Shown here: positions 32,190-44,400 of the stretch, piece after piece
Layout of the letters: each line of letters starts with the position of its first letter
Numbering within the stretch: position 1 is the stretch's first letter
Assembly: GCF_963082655.1 (NCBI RefSeq)
Contig: NC_081552.1
Span: 195,066,598 to 195,130,597, forward strand
From: Stomoxys calcitrans
Taxonomy: Eukaryota > Arthropoda > Insecta > Diptera > Muscidae
DNA: 64,000 bases
Reading direction: 5' to 3'
Translations under genes and position numbers: made by a program
Notes under the pieces: generated by a model
Databases searched by the model: none
What the model was told of the DNA's origin: nothing
Seen by the model: only the letters and a program-made list of their open reading frames with translations

Positions 32190-32865
32190 TCAAGAGAAGC
32201 TATAGAGTTGAATCAACACCATCGCTCTCCTCTGAACCCGGTCAATTAGCTCCAAGGATGATTTTGAAGTCCTGCCCATATATGAAAGTTATATTCCATC
32301 CTTGGCCTGATGTAGGTACTAAGAGATACTGAGAAGATCAGAAAAGGTGAAACATTTCTTGCACCGGTTAAGAAAGCCCAAACACTTGAATGCTTCTTTC
32401 GACACTTTGAATACGTGTTTTGACCAACGGACATCACATTGTATCTTCATGCCCAGAACATCAAGAGCATCTGACTGTTCAATATCTATACCGTCGATAG
32501 GTATCGACGATTGTAGTGGGTCAGTGAATTGCTTGTGAGACAAGAAACAGCACTGCGTCTTCTGTGCGCTAAAGTCTGCTCTGTTCATTCTAACCCACTC
32601 GGAAATGGCCAACAAATCGTGGGAGAGCGTCTCATTCATAATGCGCCTCATGTCCACAATTTCTTGGGGACTGGGCCTATCTATGGTCGAATGAATATGA
32701 ATGACCATAGATAGGCCCACTACTGTCATCGGCAAATGAGTAGACTGGATTCGAAGTCTGACCTAATAGATCGTCAATGAAAATAAGAAAAGGGGAAGTG
32801 AAAGCAGAATTCTGGTAACTGACACAGATAACATGCTGAGGATATGGAAATAACATTTTACCCAA
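32190..32865 (-). mobile_element. CR1-group LINE fragment
   Basis: Same family as 955-2216: LISEWVRMNRADFSAQKTQC-like, CCFLSHKQFTDPLQSSIPID, ALDVLGMKIQCDVRWSKHVF, KEAFKCLGFLNRCKKCFT. A short inverted stretch (ATAGATAGGCCCA/TGGGCCTATCTAT around 32674-32720) marks a local rearrangement. Confidence 0.75.
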
Positions 32866-33132
32866 CTGCTAGTGTCCGACGTTGGCGGCGAAGAGGATGC
32901 CGCAGAACCAATCAATGATGATGGTATAGAATGTTTACCTCCTAGTCAGAATGAGGTCGAAGTAGCAGTGACCCGACTAAAGAACAACAAGGCAGCAGGA
33001 GCCAACGGGTTACCCGCTGAACTACTTAAGACCGGAGGCGACACACTGGTAAGGCGTATGTATCAGCTTATCTGCGCAATCTGGCTAGAAGAACGCATAC
33101 CCGATGATTGGAACTTCAGCATACTATGTCCC
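32805..33132 (+). mobile_element. RTE-clade LINE fragment
   Basis: RT N-terminal region: ECLPPSQNEVEVAVTRLKNN, AAGANGLPAELLKTGGD, RMYQLICAIWLEERIPDDWN. It ends at a junction with an RNase H-bearing LINE. Confidence 0.85.
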
Positions 33133-33800
33133 CTACTCTAAAGATCTAGAGCTGGTCATATCGAAAAGATTTCCCGACCACTGCAGTACACACTGCAAGT
33201 GGTCTGCACAAAAACCGCCCTCGAATGTCGCAGATCTCTCAACGAGATGGCTGAACAGTTGGAAATTCCCCTGTTCTGGGTACCGGGCCACAGAAATATC
33301 CCAGGGAATTGTAAAGCGGATGAGCTTTCGAGACTAGGAACTGCCTTACGCATTTCAGGGATACTGGAACCTGTGGGTATGCCTCTAGCGACATGTAAGC
33401 TAAGTTTTCAGCACCAGGCCCGAAGGACAACGAATGAAAAATGGTCACAAAGAGGGGGCTGTGAGCATTCCAAAACTATGTGGCTTTATCTAGACTTGAA
33501 GAGGTCTACTGCTTTGCTGTCATTGGCTACGTTCAGTCCCTAATGACAGGTCTCACTGTCTAATCGGAAAACATGCTGACAGACCGAAGGTTGCCAGCAA
33601 CGACTTTTGCAGATGCAGTGTGGACATCGAAGAAGAAGAGACTATAAAACACGTTTTGAGTGTGTGTCCTGCACTAGTAGCCAGAAGGAGTTCCATTTTA
33701 TGTTCTCATTTCTTTGAGAACCTGTCTGATTTAGCGGATGTGAACATTCACAAGTTAATGGGCTTTTTAAAGCGATCTGAATGGTTCAACTTTTAAATGG
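33133..33800 (+). mobile_element. RNase H-bearing LINE fragment (I/R1 group, second family)
   Basis: The RNase H end (FWVPGHRNIPGNCKADELSR) is followed by a zinc-binding C-terminus read across frames (CRCSVDIEEEETIKHVLSVC). The sequence differs from the LOA-type family elsewhere in the window. Confidence 0.7.
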
Positions 33801-33804
33801 CTTT

Positions 33805-34420
33805 TTTTTGATATCCATATTACTCAATGCGGTTAAAGTGTCCTGTTGGGTGGTGTTTTTGGGATGAGGGGGAGGTCCACGACACTTAGAGTTAATGCCC
33901 AGTTCGTACTCTACTCTCAAATACCTTTCATTTGATACCCATATTACTCAATGCGGTGAAAGTGTCCTCTTGGGGCTTTTTGGAGGTGGGGGACCCCCGC
34001 CCCCGAAACTTAAGAGTACAATTTGTATACCAAATTCGTACTCTACTCCCAAATACCTTTCATTTGATACCCATATTGTCCCAATCGTTGCACATGTCCG
34101 TTCTGGTGGGTTTTGGGATGGGGCATCCCCCAAGATTATTTGACTCCAACATTTTTTACCAATTTCGTGATTTTGTGGTACCATAAGGTGGCATACAAAA
34201 TTTCGCTTAAATCGGTGCATGCATCTCCGAGAACTGGCTTTTTTTTAAATTGGGGTATGGGGGAGAGTCCGCCTCCCCTTCGGATATCAAAAAATGTAGT
34301 ACCCTATTTTCACAAACTCTACCATCTGTGAAAATTTCACTCAAAATCGGTTCAGCCGTTTTTGATTCTAGACGGAACAGACAGACAAACAAACAGAGCG
34401 CCACAATTTAATTTTTATAT
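33805..34420. repeat. Tandem-repeat-containing noncoding element
   Basis: Three imperfect units of about 125-135 bp (TTTGATACCCATATTACTCA, GTGAAAGTGTCCTCTTGGGG), followed by TTCACTCAAAATCGGTTCAG and a run of ACAGACAAACAAACAG, before an A/T-rich end. This resembles the 3' untranslated end of a retroelement. The family was not identified. Confidence 0.5.
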
Positions 34421-34424
34421 AATA

Positions 34425-34661
34425 TTGGGTTGACCAAAAAGTAATTGCGGATTTTTCATATAGTCGGCGTTGACAAATTTTTTCACAGCTTGTGACTCTG
34501 TAATTGCATTCTTTCTTCTGTCAGTTATCAGCTGCTACTTTTAGCTTGCTTTAGAAAAAAAGTGTAAAAAAAGTATATTTGATTAAAGTTCATTCTAAGT
34601 TTTATTAAAAATGCATTTACTTTCTTTTAAAAAATCCGCAATTACTTTTTGGGCAACCCAA
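34425..34661. mobile_element. Mariner-type MITE, copy 2 (237 bp)
   Basis: TIR TTGGGTTGACCAAAAAGTAA at left and TTTTTGGGCAACCCAA at right, TA at 34423-34424 and 34662-34663. No ORF. Confidence 0.92.
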
Positions 34662-34679
34662 TAGATAATATAGGTATCA

Positions 34680-35055
34680 CCTGTGGAGAATATAGGCGAC
34701 GTATGAACCACGAGCTGTATAACGACGATAGCATAGTTACACGCCTCATAATACAACGGCTGCTTTGGCTAGGTCATGTTGTCAGAATGGATGAAGAAGC
34801 TCCAGCAAAGAAGCCTTTCGAAGGCATACACGATGGTACACGCAAACCGGGAAGACCAAAAGTCCGGCTGCCAGGTTGTTCGTACCGGATTGACCCGACG
34901 GATTCCTTTATCGGCAAGGGCTGGCGCCTCATAGTACAACACTGCTACAACAACCAAAAGCCCAATGGAAAGATCAAGTGGTGGGAAACACTGGTGTCAG
35001 AGATTTTAGAAGAAGATCGAGGCGCCTGGAACGCTATTCTACTATCATAGCCAAT
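34680..35055 (+). mobile_element. RTE-clade LINE C-terminal fragment
   Basis: NHELYNDDSIVTRLIIQRLL, WLGHVVRMDEEAPAKKPFEG, then after the short insertion at 34868-34955 the end DQVV..VSEILEEDRGAWNAILLS. Confidence 0.8.
34868..34955 (+). mobile_element. Short CAA-tailed 2A-LINE derivative (S3)
   Basis: Inserted in the RTE C-terminal codons. CCAAAAGTCC (before) and CCAAAAGCCC (after) form an imperfect 10-bp target duplication. Contains TTGACCCGACGGATTCC, TTTATCGGCAAGGGCTGG and ends ACTGCTACAACAACC. Confidence 0.78.
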
Positions 35056-35218
35056 TAAAATAAAGTATATGTAGGATAGGTATTACCTGTAGTCATTTTA
35101 ATAATTTATTAACGAAAATATACATGAGTGTACAATTTGTTTTTGTTTTTTATTAGATGATACTAATAGCAGCTTAATTCAATACGTATGAAGATATCTA
35201 GAAGAAGATTTAGACAAA

Positions 35219-35239
35219 TGTGTGTGTGTGTGTGTGTGT
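35219..35239. repeat. (TG)n microsatellite
   Basis: About ten TG units followed by a T run. Confidence 0.9.
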
Positions 35240-35380
35240 TTTTTTATAATATTATATACTCCTATGCCATTTAACTAAATTGCTTATTTACAAAATTTGG
35301 TTTTTATTTTCTTTATCTAGTAAAAGTAATACCTTAGTAAAAGACAAACAAAATGATAAAAAATTAAAAAAAAAATACTA

Positions 35381-35620
35381 TTGGGTTTCCCAAAAAGTAA
35401 TTGCGGATTTTTCATATAGTCGGCGTTGACAAATTTTTTCACAGCTTGTGACTCTGTAATTGCATTCTTTCTTCTGTCAGTTATCAGCTGTTACTTTTAG
35501 CTTGCTTTAGAAAAAAAAACGTGTAAAAAAAGTATATTTGATTAAAGTTCATTCTAAGTTTTATTACAAATGCATTTACTTTCTTTTAAAAAATCCGCAC
35601 ATACTTTTTGGGCAACCCAA
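35381..35620. mobile_element. Mariner-type MITE, copy 3 (240 bp)
   Basis: TIR TTGGGTTTCCCAAAAAGTAA and its inverted partner ending GGGCAACCCAA, TA at 35379-35380 and 35621-35622. It lies 720 bp from copy 2 in the same orientation. Confidence 0.92.
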
Positions 35621-35622
35621 TA

Positions 35623-36398
35623 TTTTATGTAATTTTGAGCTTCTTCGTTTTGTTATTTCGATTTTTTTTAGGTAGATTGTAGGAGATAAAATGCTTCTAT
35701 GAGAAACCAGCTAAAATGGTTTTAGTTTGTAGAAAAAATGCTTGTCCTGTGAAAAAAGAAATCGTCTAGGGTGTTTATGAATAAAATCCCTTAAAAAAAA
35801 GTTAATAATGATAACTTTCGATTGGTTAATAAACAAAAAACATATTAAATAATATTTTAAAATACGTACGTAGATATGCATGAAATGCATGTTCTGCATT
35901 ATATTATTCCTATAAAATGGACAATAAGAAGAATATCACAAATTTTTATATGAATAAATGGCTGAACATATGACACAGTAGAGTAATGAAGTTTTAAGTA
36001 AACAATTATCTGGGAAAACGGGAAATGTTACATGGCATTATACATGGTATGGACTGGATAAATGTGTATTCAAAAATCAAATGATAAAATGTTTTGTTTT
36101 TTTTTTTTTACTTATTTACTAGATATTGCTCATAAAAATCTCAAAAAACAAAAAATTGTGCTTACAAAATGCTATCATTTATACAAATATGAAAAATAAC
36201 AACAAAATTTTAACAAGTCATTCTTAATATTATTGTGGTATATATGTAAAAAGAAAAAAAAAAATCGTGTGTAACCCTTCATTGATTTGTCCGTCCATTC
36301 ATACTTCGCTTTAAAATTTTCCATAATAGCGGCTAGCTAGTGTTTAATTTGTAAAATTGTAAAAATATTGCGTATATATTTTGGTTTTTGTTACAAAC

Positions 36399-36431
<33 letters not shown>

Positions 36432-36635
36432 CCTCCGAGAGGAAGAAAACAAAAATAAATAAAAACCATTGCCACTTGGCTAGGGGCTTGAAAAGGTGAA
36501 AGCTCAAAAACAAATTATTTAGTTGGATATTTTATATAAATACTAAATATTTTTGGTTTGTTGTTTCTTAAAAAAAAAATAAAAATAAATTCTTGCATGT
36601 GAAATCCTTCGAAATATTCAACAACTAACTTCTTT
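35623..36635. other. AT-rich 3' flank of oxt
   Basis: Likely includes the oxt 3' UTR. A (GA)n microsatellite lies at about 36400-36430. No other feature was seen. Confidence 0.5.
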
Positions 36636-38453
36636 TCATCTGGCATTTAAACTCCTTAGCTTATAGACATCACTTTTAGGATCTGGCGCCAGCGTGCTCC
36701 ATGACGTTTCACTGCACAGGGGCAGCATGGTCAGCGAGGCAGTGAACAGCTTGGTGGCTTCTGTGTTAACAGCACATGTTTCCCTTAAATGGTGAAATTT
36801 CCCCGTCAAATCATCCACCCACTGATGCAGTTGTTCTCCGGTGCGCAAAGCATTTCTCATGGCTAAATTCTTTAGCTGCAATGATTCCTCATGGCCTGGC
36901 AAATATTGTAGCCATTCTTCGGGCAAAGAGAAATCCTCGGGCAGAGTTAAACCATCGCCGGCATTTATTAGACGAGCCTTCTCCAGCTGTATGGGCTGAT
37001 GATTGAAAATTGCCAATGGTGTAACCAAGAATTTTGTTTGAGCATAAATGGCAGAGCGTCCTATTAGTTTGGCCGTCCATATTCCCCCACACAAGGGTTG
37101 CTTTAAAATTGCCTTGGAGTAGTTGATATTATCGCTTTGTGAGTCCTCAATGTGCAGCTCGTTAAAGTCCTGCAAACGGCCCATGGGGTCTATCCACAGC
37201 AAAGTCAAGTTGTAAGAATGCGAAGTATCCTTGGGTGATGGCGAAGTCGCACCCACAAACGTAAATGTTAATACCAAATCTGAATGGGGCCCCAGAAACT
37301 TTTGATAGTTTCTCGAAATCTGTTCTTTTTGATCATAATCGCTGGAAACTTCGAAATTTTTAAGTCTTTTTGCAAATTTGGAGGTCTTGGCAAATTTGGC
37401 AAACTGCATGGGGCGTACACGTGTCTCCAATTCATAGGTCTGATTGGAGCTTTTGTCTCTACACTGATATCTTATCAAATAACCTTTGTACTGGTCATTG
37501 TGCAGGTAATGACTGAGTTCCAAAATCTTAATGTCCCCTATGTTCCAGTGCTTTGTCAGCCGCCTTACCACACTCTCAGCAATGGTTAATGTTACATCAT
37601 CTGCTTGGGATCGTTTATCTTCGGCATTGTAAAAACTCTGCCAATAAGCCTGCAAATTTGGCATATCAGTGGGATAGGGTCCATGCAGCCACTCCTCCAA
37701 TTTTAAAATAATGCCTTGATTAATAATGGGCTCAAATTTGCGAGCAAAGAACAACATTTTGCTTTCAGTGTTCTGTAAGCGGGACCAGTCTTCGGGTTTG
37801 AAGTCATTGGGACTACAGCCACACCAATCCACCACGTGTTTGTATTGGCACTTACAGCCCAGCTTGCGCTTCCAGTTGGTCACATGTAAATTATTATCCA
37901 CATAAGTGTTGCAAAACTTTGAGTTTCTCAATACAGTATGGAAAAACGATTCAGCCGGCAGTAATGTGTGTCGAAATATCACCAAAAGTCCTTTCAGCAA
38001 TTCCTGAGTGTCCTTATTTTCTATAACATATTTAACAAAAGGTCTGGAGAGTCCTACCCAGTCCGAGCCACCATCTATTTGTATGCCATTGGGTAGCTTA
38101 CGATCTCCAATACGCCACATATGTGTGTCACATTCCACAAAGGTTTTGTCCAGTCCCTGTTTCTGTATAAATCGTTGCGTTTCTCGTCCATGGCCTTTGA
38201 CGAAATTGCGATTACGATTGGCTAGCAGAAATCGTTCTAATTTTTCTAGCTTCTTAACAGGAAAATCACTTTCACTCAAATTAATAACAAAGTCCCATTG
38301 ATATGATGACTTCAGTAGATCATTCATAGATTGCAGTAGCATGGTGAGCAGAGATGCACCTCCCCAAATAGTCGAAAATCGTGTACGTGCCAAACGGATG
38401 TTTGCGAATTTTGGCTCTAACTCCAAAAGTTTGCGATATAAATAGTCTTGGCG
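36636..38453 (-). CDS. oxt: oxt exon 3 (catalytic and XylT C-terminal domains)
   Basis: 605 codons and a stop, starting RQDYLYRKLLELEPKFANIR. Contains the UDP-sugar and acceptor motifs listed for the gene. No stops or frameshifts. Confidence 0.96.
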   Translation of the reverse strand, partial: RQDYLYRKLLELEPKFANIRLARTRFSTIWGGASLLTMLLQSMNDLLKSSYQWDFVINLSESDFPVKKLEKLERFLLANRNRNFVKGHGRETQRFIQKQGLDKTFVECDTHMWRIGDRKLPNGIQIDGGSDWVGLSRPFVKYVIENKDTQELLKGLLVIFRHTLLPAESFFHTVLRNSKFCNTYVDNNLHVTNWKRKLGCKCQYKHVVDWCGCSPNDFKPEDWSRLQNTESKMLFFARKFEPIINQGIILKLEEWLHGPYPTDMPNLQAYWQSFYNAEDKRSQADDVTLTIAESVVRRLTKHWNIGDIKILELSHYLHNDQYKGYLIRYQCRDKSSNQTYELETRVRPMQFAKFAKTSKFAKRLKNFEVSSDYDQKEQISRNYQKFLGPHSDLVLTFTFVGATSPSPKDTSHSYNLTLLWIDPMGRLQDFNELHIEDSQSDNINYSKAILKQPLCGGIWTAKLIGRSAIYAQTKFLVTPLAIFNHQPIQLEKARLINAGDGLTLPEDFSLPEEWLQYLPGHEESLQLKNLAMRNALRTGEQLHQWVDDLTGKFHHLRETCAVNTEATKLFTASLTMLPLCSETSWSTLAPDPKSDVYKLRSLNAR

Positions 38454-41400
38454 CTAAAACAAATTCATAGAAGTAGAACATTTCAATAAAAGTAGGGTTT
38501 TAAAGAAAAACTAGTAAAAACGGCATTAAGTTCGGCCGGCCCGCCGAACTTTGGAATATTTGGGTCGGATAGCGACCCAAATATTTACAGTTTAAAATTT
38601 CAGTGAAATCGGATAAAAAATAAAGCTTTTATTCGCTTCAGACCCTTTATCGGGATATCGGTCTGTATGGCAGCTATATCTAAATATAGTCCGATCCGAA
38701 CCATATTTGGAACGGGTGTTGAGAGAACTAAGACTACTCACTGTATCAAATTTCAGCGAAATCGGTTAAAAAATAGAGTTTTTATGGGCTTAAGACCCTT
38801 TATCGGCAGATCTGTCTATATTGCAGCTATATCTAAATATAGTCCGATCTGAACCACATTTAAGCCCTATGTTAGGATGCGTAAAACTACCAATGTTTCA
38901 AATTTCAGCGCTTTCGGTTAAAAAATAAAGCTTATATGGGCTTTAGAACCCTATCTGGAGATCAGTAGGGTATGAGCCTTAAGCTACTCACTGTTTCCAA
39001 TTTCAGCGAAATCGGGTAATAAATAAAGCTTTTATGGGCTTCAGACTTTTTATCGCCAGATCGGTCTATATGACAGCTATATCTAAATATAGTCTGATCT
39101 GAAGTATATTTGGGTTCTATGTTAGGAGGCGTAAAACTACTTACTGTTTCAAATTTCAGCGAAATCGGTTAAAAAATAAAGCTTTTATGGGCTTCAGTCC
39201 CTTAATCGGGAGATCGGTCTATATGGCAGCAATATCTAAATATAGTCGGATCTGAACCATATTTGGGTCCTACGTTAAGAGGCGTAAAACTACTCAAAAT
39301 AAAGCTTTTATGGGCTTTAGACCCTTTATCTGAAGATCGATCAATATAGCAGCTATACCTAAATATAGACCGATTTGATCCATATTTAGGTCAGATATCA
39401 GGAGCCTTAAGCTACTCACTGTTTCCAATTTCAGCGAAATCGGGTAATAAATAAAGCTTTTATGGGCTTCAGACCCTTTATCGGCAGATCGGCATATATG
39501 GCACCTAAAACTCTTAAATTTCAGCGAAATCGGATCAAAAATTAGGCATTTCTGGGCATTAGACCCTTTATCGGAAAATCGGTCTATATAGCACCTATAT
39601 CCGAATTGGCCCGGTCAAGAACTTAACCAGCGTGCATCAAAAAGACGTATCTGTGCCAAATTTCAGCTCAATATCTTAATTTTTGAAGGCTGTAGACACA
39701 CAGGAACATCGTTAAATCGTCTTAGAATTTTACGACGATCCGTAATATATACACTTTGTAGGGTCGGAAATTGATATTTCCATGTGTTGCAAACGGAATG
39801 ACTAAATGAATATACCCCCTATCCTACGGTGGTGGGTATAAAAACGAGTCGATCTGTATGTAAATATAGTTTCCACATAAAGTGATCTTCATAAGCATAG
39901 AAAGGCCTAAGCAAGAGTTTTATCCCCCATGAATTCATTAACCTTGGTTTTATTTGTCTGTTGTTGTTGTTGTAGCAGTTTATTGTGTACTATCTTTCGT
40001 CTGCTTGATTCTGTTGAGTGTCAAGACCCAGGAACTCCGCGACTAAGATGGGGTGCGTCCACAGGGATCTGGGTCTGAGTCGAGTGGGTCTGGCCGGGCA
40101 GTTAAACAGGTGACGTGTATCGTGCGGTCCCTGGTTACAGTCAGGACATACATCTTGCACGTCGGCATCAATCCTAGCTCTGTGGGAATTGAGGCGGCTG
40201 CATCTGCCGGAACGTAATTGAGCCAGAATCACTCTGGTTTGCCGGGGGAGGTCGATTTCTTCGGGTGCAATGGGTGGCGGTCGTTCTCCAAGGACTACAT
40301 TCACCCGGTAGCCAGTTAACGCGTCTGCTACCGTGTCTGCATGAATGTTGTTCAGACCCGCTTGATATGCCGCTTGATCTAGAGGTTCTCTCTTGTAGCG
40401 CTGGACCTCACGCTCTAGATCATGTAGATCTACCTTAAGGCTTCTGGGCGGTGGGTATCTATCCACAAGATGATGATTTGGATGATTTCTGCGATAACAG
40501 CCCAAAAGGTATTGCTTAGACAGCATGTAGTTATGTCTTCGCACTGGTAGGATCTTTGTCTCCTGGTGGAGGTGGTCCACATGAGAACTAAGGAGGCAGC
40601 CCGTCGCAGTTCGGAGGGCGGCATTCTGACAGATCTGAATATTATTCCACTGCGTGTCACAAAGCTGACGTGACCACACTGGCGCTGCATAACTTACCAC
40701 AGACCGGCCAATTGCTTTATACGTGGTCAACAAGGTTTCTTTGTCTGCACCCCAAGTGCTGCCAGCGAGTGACTTGAGGACCTTGTTTCTACTTTTGACT
40801 TTATTGCAGATTGCTGTGGCATGTGGGGAGAAAGTGTAGGAGCTGTCAAATGTGACGCCAAGTATTTTGGGACAATTGATGGTCGGAATCAATTCTCCAT
40901 CGACATCACAGTCAGCTCAGAATTCACCTCACGCGTATTTGTAGTGAACAGTGTGGCTGAAGATTTGGTGGCGGATATCTTCAGATTTCTTGCAGCGAAA
41001 TATGAGGCAAGCTCGTTGAGGTAGACGTTCAACCTATCGCAGATGTCATCAATGGGTGGGGGGCCTGATGCCAAGATCGTACAGTCGTCCGCATATGATA
41101 CGATCTCTATGCCGTCTGGAGGAGGTGGGATGGAGGATAGGTAGAGGTTAAACAGAGCCGGAGATATCACCCCGCCTTGGGGAACTCCCTGTTTCACTCT
41201 ACGGTGTTTTGACTTCTTATCCCTAAATTCCACAAATGACTGGCGGCCACACAGATAATTCGTGACCCAACGTTTAAGGCCTGGCTGGAGGGACGTGTTG
41301 GCGATGTCCTCAAATAATTTGGCATGGCTGACCGTGTCGAATGCCTTCGATAGGTCCAATGCCACGAGGACCGTCCTATCACATGGCCTGGGTTGATTGA

Positions 41401-44400
41401 AGCCACGGCAAATGTGTGTGGTGATGGCATGCAAAGCTGTTGTTGTGCTGTGCAGTCTCCGAAATCCGTGTTGATGCTCGGCGAATGGAAATTCTCCTAC
41501 GAGGCTCGGGAGGAGTAGTGCCTCAAGCGTCTTAGCCACTGGTGAGAGAAGGGAGATCGGTCTGTACGACTCCCCCAAACTCGGGTCTTTACCAGGCTTC
41601 AGTAGCGGGATCACTCTGCCCATTTTCCAGACATCGGGAACTATAAGAGTGTTCAATGACAGGTTAAGGACAGTGGTAAGGTACTCAACTCCAGGTAAAT
41701 CCAGATTCTTCAGCATCAATGTAGAGATTCCGTCGGGGCCCAACGCCTTGGAAGATTTGGCGCCACGGATGACATTCGTAACTTCGCCCACGGTAAATTG
41801 TGATGGCTGTTCATCGGCTCGGAGACCACGAATACGGCGAATGGCTCTCCTCCTTGCCCTGTCTCTCTCGGGATGCACGATAAATTGACGCTTGAACAAC
41901 CTGGCGCATCTCTTCGGATCAGTCACGGTTAACTCGCCAAAAGTGACTGAGGTCCTGTCGTCCCGTCTACCGGGGTTCGAGAGAGACTTAACAGTGGCCC
42001 ACAATTTGCCTGCACCGGTGCCTAAGTTACATTGCTCCAAGTGTTCCAGCCACAAATTCCGCTTATGTTCGTTGACTACCCTGTTTATTTCCAGATTCAG
42101 CTCGCTGATTCTGGGGTTAGCGGGGTCCATAGCACGAATCCCATCACGCTCGTCTGCGAGTACCACTGCTTGCGCCGGGAAATTGGGTCGCACTTGCGGT
42201 ATTCGACCGGCTGGTATAAAGCGAGCGGCTGCTGCGTTGATGATGTCTCGGAATTTCCTCTCGGCTACAAGCACATCAGAGGGGGGTGGCAGTTCATTGA
42301 AGCGGCGATTGGTATACTCTCTGAAGCCAGTCCAATTGGCCTTCTTGTAGTTGATGAACGTTCGGCGCTCAGAGGTTATGAAGTCGGGTGGTCGGTCGAT
42401 GGTGAGGATTATGGGGAGGTGGTCTGACCCCAAAGAGATGACGGCTTGCCAGGATACGTCACTCAGGAGATCAGGGGATGCGATTGAGATGTCTGGCGAG
42501 CTGCTGCACCTCCTCGTAATCCTAGTGGGGGCATCCTCATTCACCGTGCAATACGTGGAGCTATCTATCTGCTCTGCCAAAGCTATGCCACGCTGGTCGT
42601 TGCCTAGGGGAGAATGCCATGACGAGTGATGTGCATTGAAATCCCCCAGAACCAGACGACCATGGCCAGATAGCAACCCACTTATGTCGGGGCTGTATGC
42701 CTGGCCATTAATCGGGGCACAGCTGCCAACCGGCGGTATATACACGTTGTATATCTCTATCTCGGCAGTACCAGACTTGACTGCTACCCCCATACATTCC
42801 ATGTATGGGTCACTAGCGTCAAGCGCAAGCGAGATAGGTCTATACTGCATGGAATGGTGTATAACGAAGGCCAATCCCCCACCTCCATTCCTTGAGCGAT
42901 CCTTACGTAGCACATTGTAGCCGTGACAACTGTGCAAGCTGCAGGTGTTAGTCAGCTTTGTCTCCTGGATCGCTGCGACCGATATGCTCTTCCGACTCAT
43001 AAAATCTACAATCTCATCAATCTTGCCTCGCAGTCCATTGCAGTTTAACTGCAGGAACGATACATTTCCCGACACTGGCCTGGCAATAGTAGGGCTAGGG
43101 TGCTGTCTTTGCGTAAATTGCCGTACGGGAGAGGTCGGGGGGGTCACATAGTCCGACGACGAGGACGCCGAAGGCGACGACGGCGACGCTTGTGACCCAC
43201 TGCTGGCTATGTTCGCACAGCACCTAGCGACATAGCCAGTATGACTATACTCCCGTAGCGAAGTTAGGCCAGAGCAAGAACGGAAATGTACCCACTCCAA
43301 GCACCTGTTACACCTCACCGACACTGACCGATGATGAAGGCGGTTCTGGCAAACGGAACAGAACCAGGGTCCGGGGTTCTTTTCAATCCCGGCACGGACC
43401 AAAAGCATACGGAGAAGGCACTCCGGGATGTGCCTCTCCCATGACGAAAAAAGACGAACACGTACACTGAGGCGGCAGCCCTTGCCGATGAGGATTCCAT
43501 CGGGTCAATCCGGTACGTACAACCGGCTGCCATGGGATTTATTTGTCTGTACATTGATATTGCTTCTATATAAATCGATCTCCCGATTTTTACTTCTCAT
43601 TTTCGTTTGAAATATAGGTGACGGGAAATTATCGATACTATCGATACAATCGATATTTGTTTTAAAACTATGGAAAATATCGAATGTTAAGATTGTCGAT
43701 AGTTTGCCAGCTCTACTCTAGAGGCTCAGAAGTCAAGATCCGAGATAGGTTATGAACCGATTTCGACCATACTTGGAATAGTTGTTGGGAATCAAAGCAA
43801 AAGAGACATCATTTACAAATTCAACCAAATCGGATAAGAATTTCGCCTTCTATAGGCTCAAGAACTAAAATCGTGAGATCGGTTTATATGGCAGCTATTA
43901 CAGGTTATGGACCGATTTGGACCATAGGCTATAGGCCCCATGCCACTATGGACATACACTCAAGCCAGTAATCGGCTTGTTGTGCGCTCTAAATACTATT
44001 GGGTTGCCCAACAAGTAATTGCGGATTTTTCATATAGTCGGCGTTGAAAAATTTTTTCACAGCTTGTGACTCTGTAATTGCATTCTTACTTCTGTCAGTT
44101 ATCAGCTGTTACTTTTAGCTTGCTTTAGAAAAAAAGTGTAAAAAAGTATATTTGATTAAAGTTCATCCTAAGTTTTATTAAAAATGCATTTACTTTCTTT
44201 TAAAAAATCTGCAATTACTTTTTGGGCAACCCAATAGATTAGGAATTCCGTGGTACATGCAAAATCCTTAATTGTTTTCCATGCCACGTCCCTAAGTTGG
44301 TTCATGTCTGGTATTGTGTCCCCAGCTAAGTGCCGGTATCTGTTAGAAGCGAAAGCTGGGAAATTTTCTAACGTCTCATCATCTTCCCTGCATGCCCTAC

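Noticed and set aside
36776..38301. Plus-strand frames opposite oxt exon 3
   Set aside because: Antisense shadows of the conserved oxt coding exon.
43300..43408. Endogenous picorna-like virus, suggested by the 2A motif
   Set aside because: The same frame continues into a PHD finger, AP endonuclease and LINE reverse transcriptase, between target duplications.
43450..43537. Confident HDV-like ribozyme annotation
   Set aside because: The topology fits, but conserved bases upstream of P1, a missing P4 and a weak P2 in the LINE leave it only a hypothesis.
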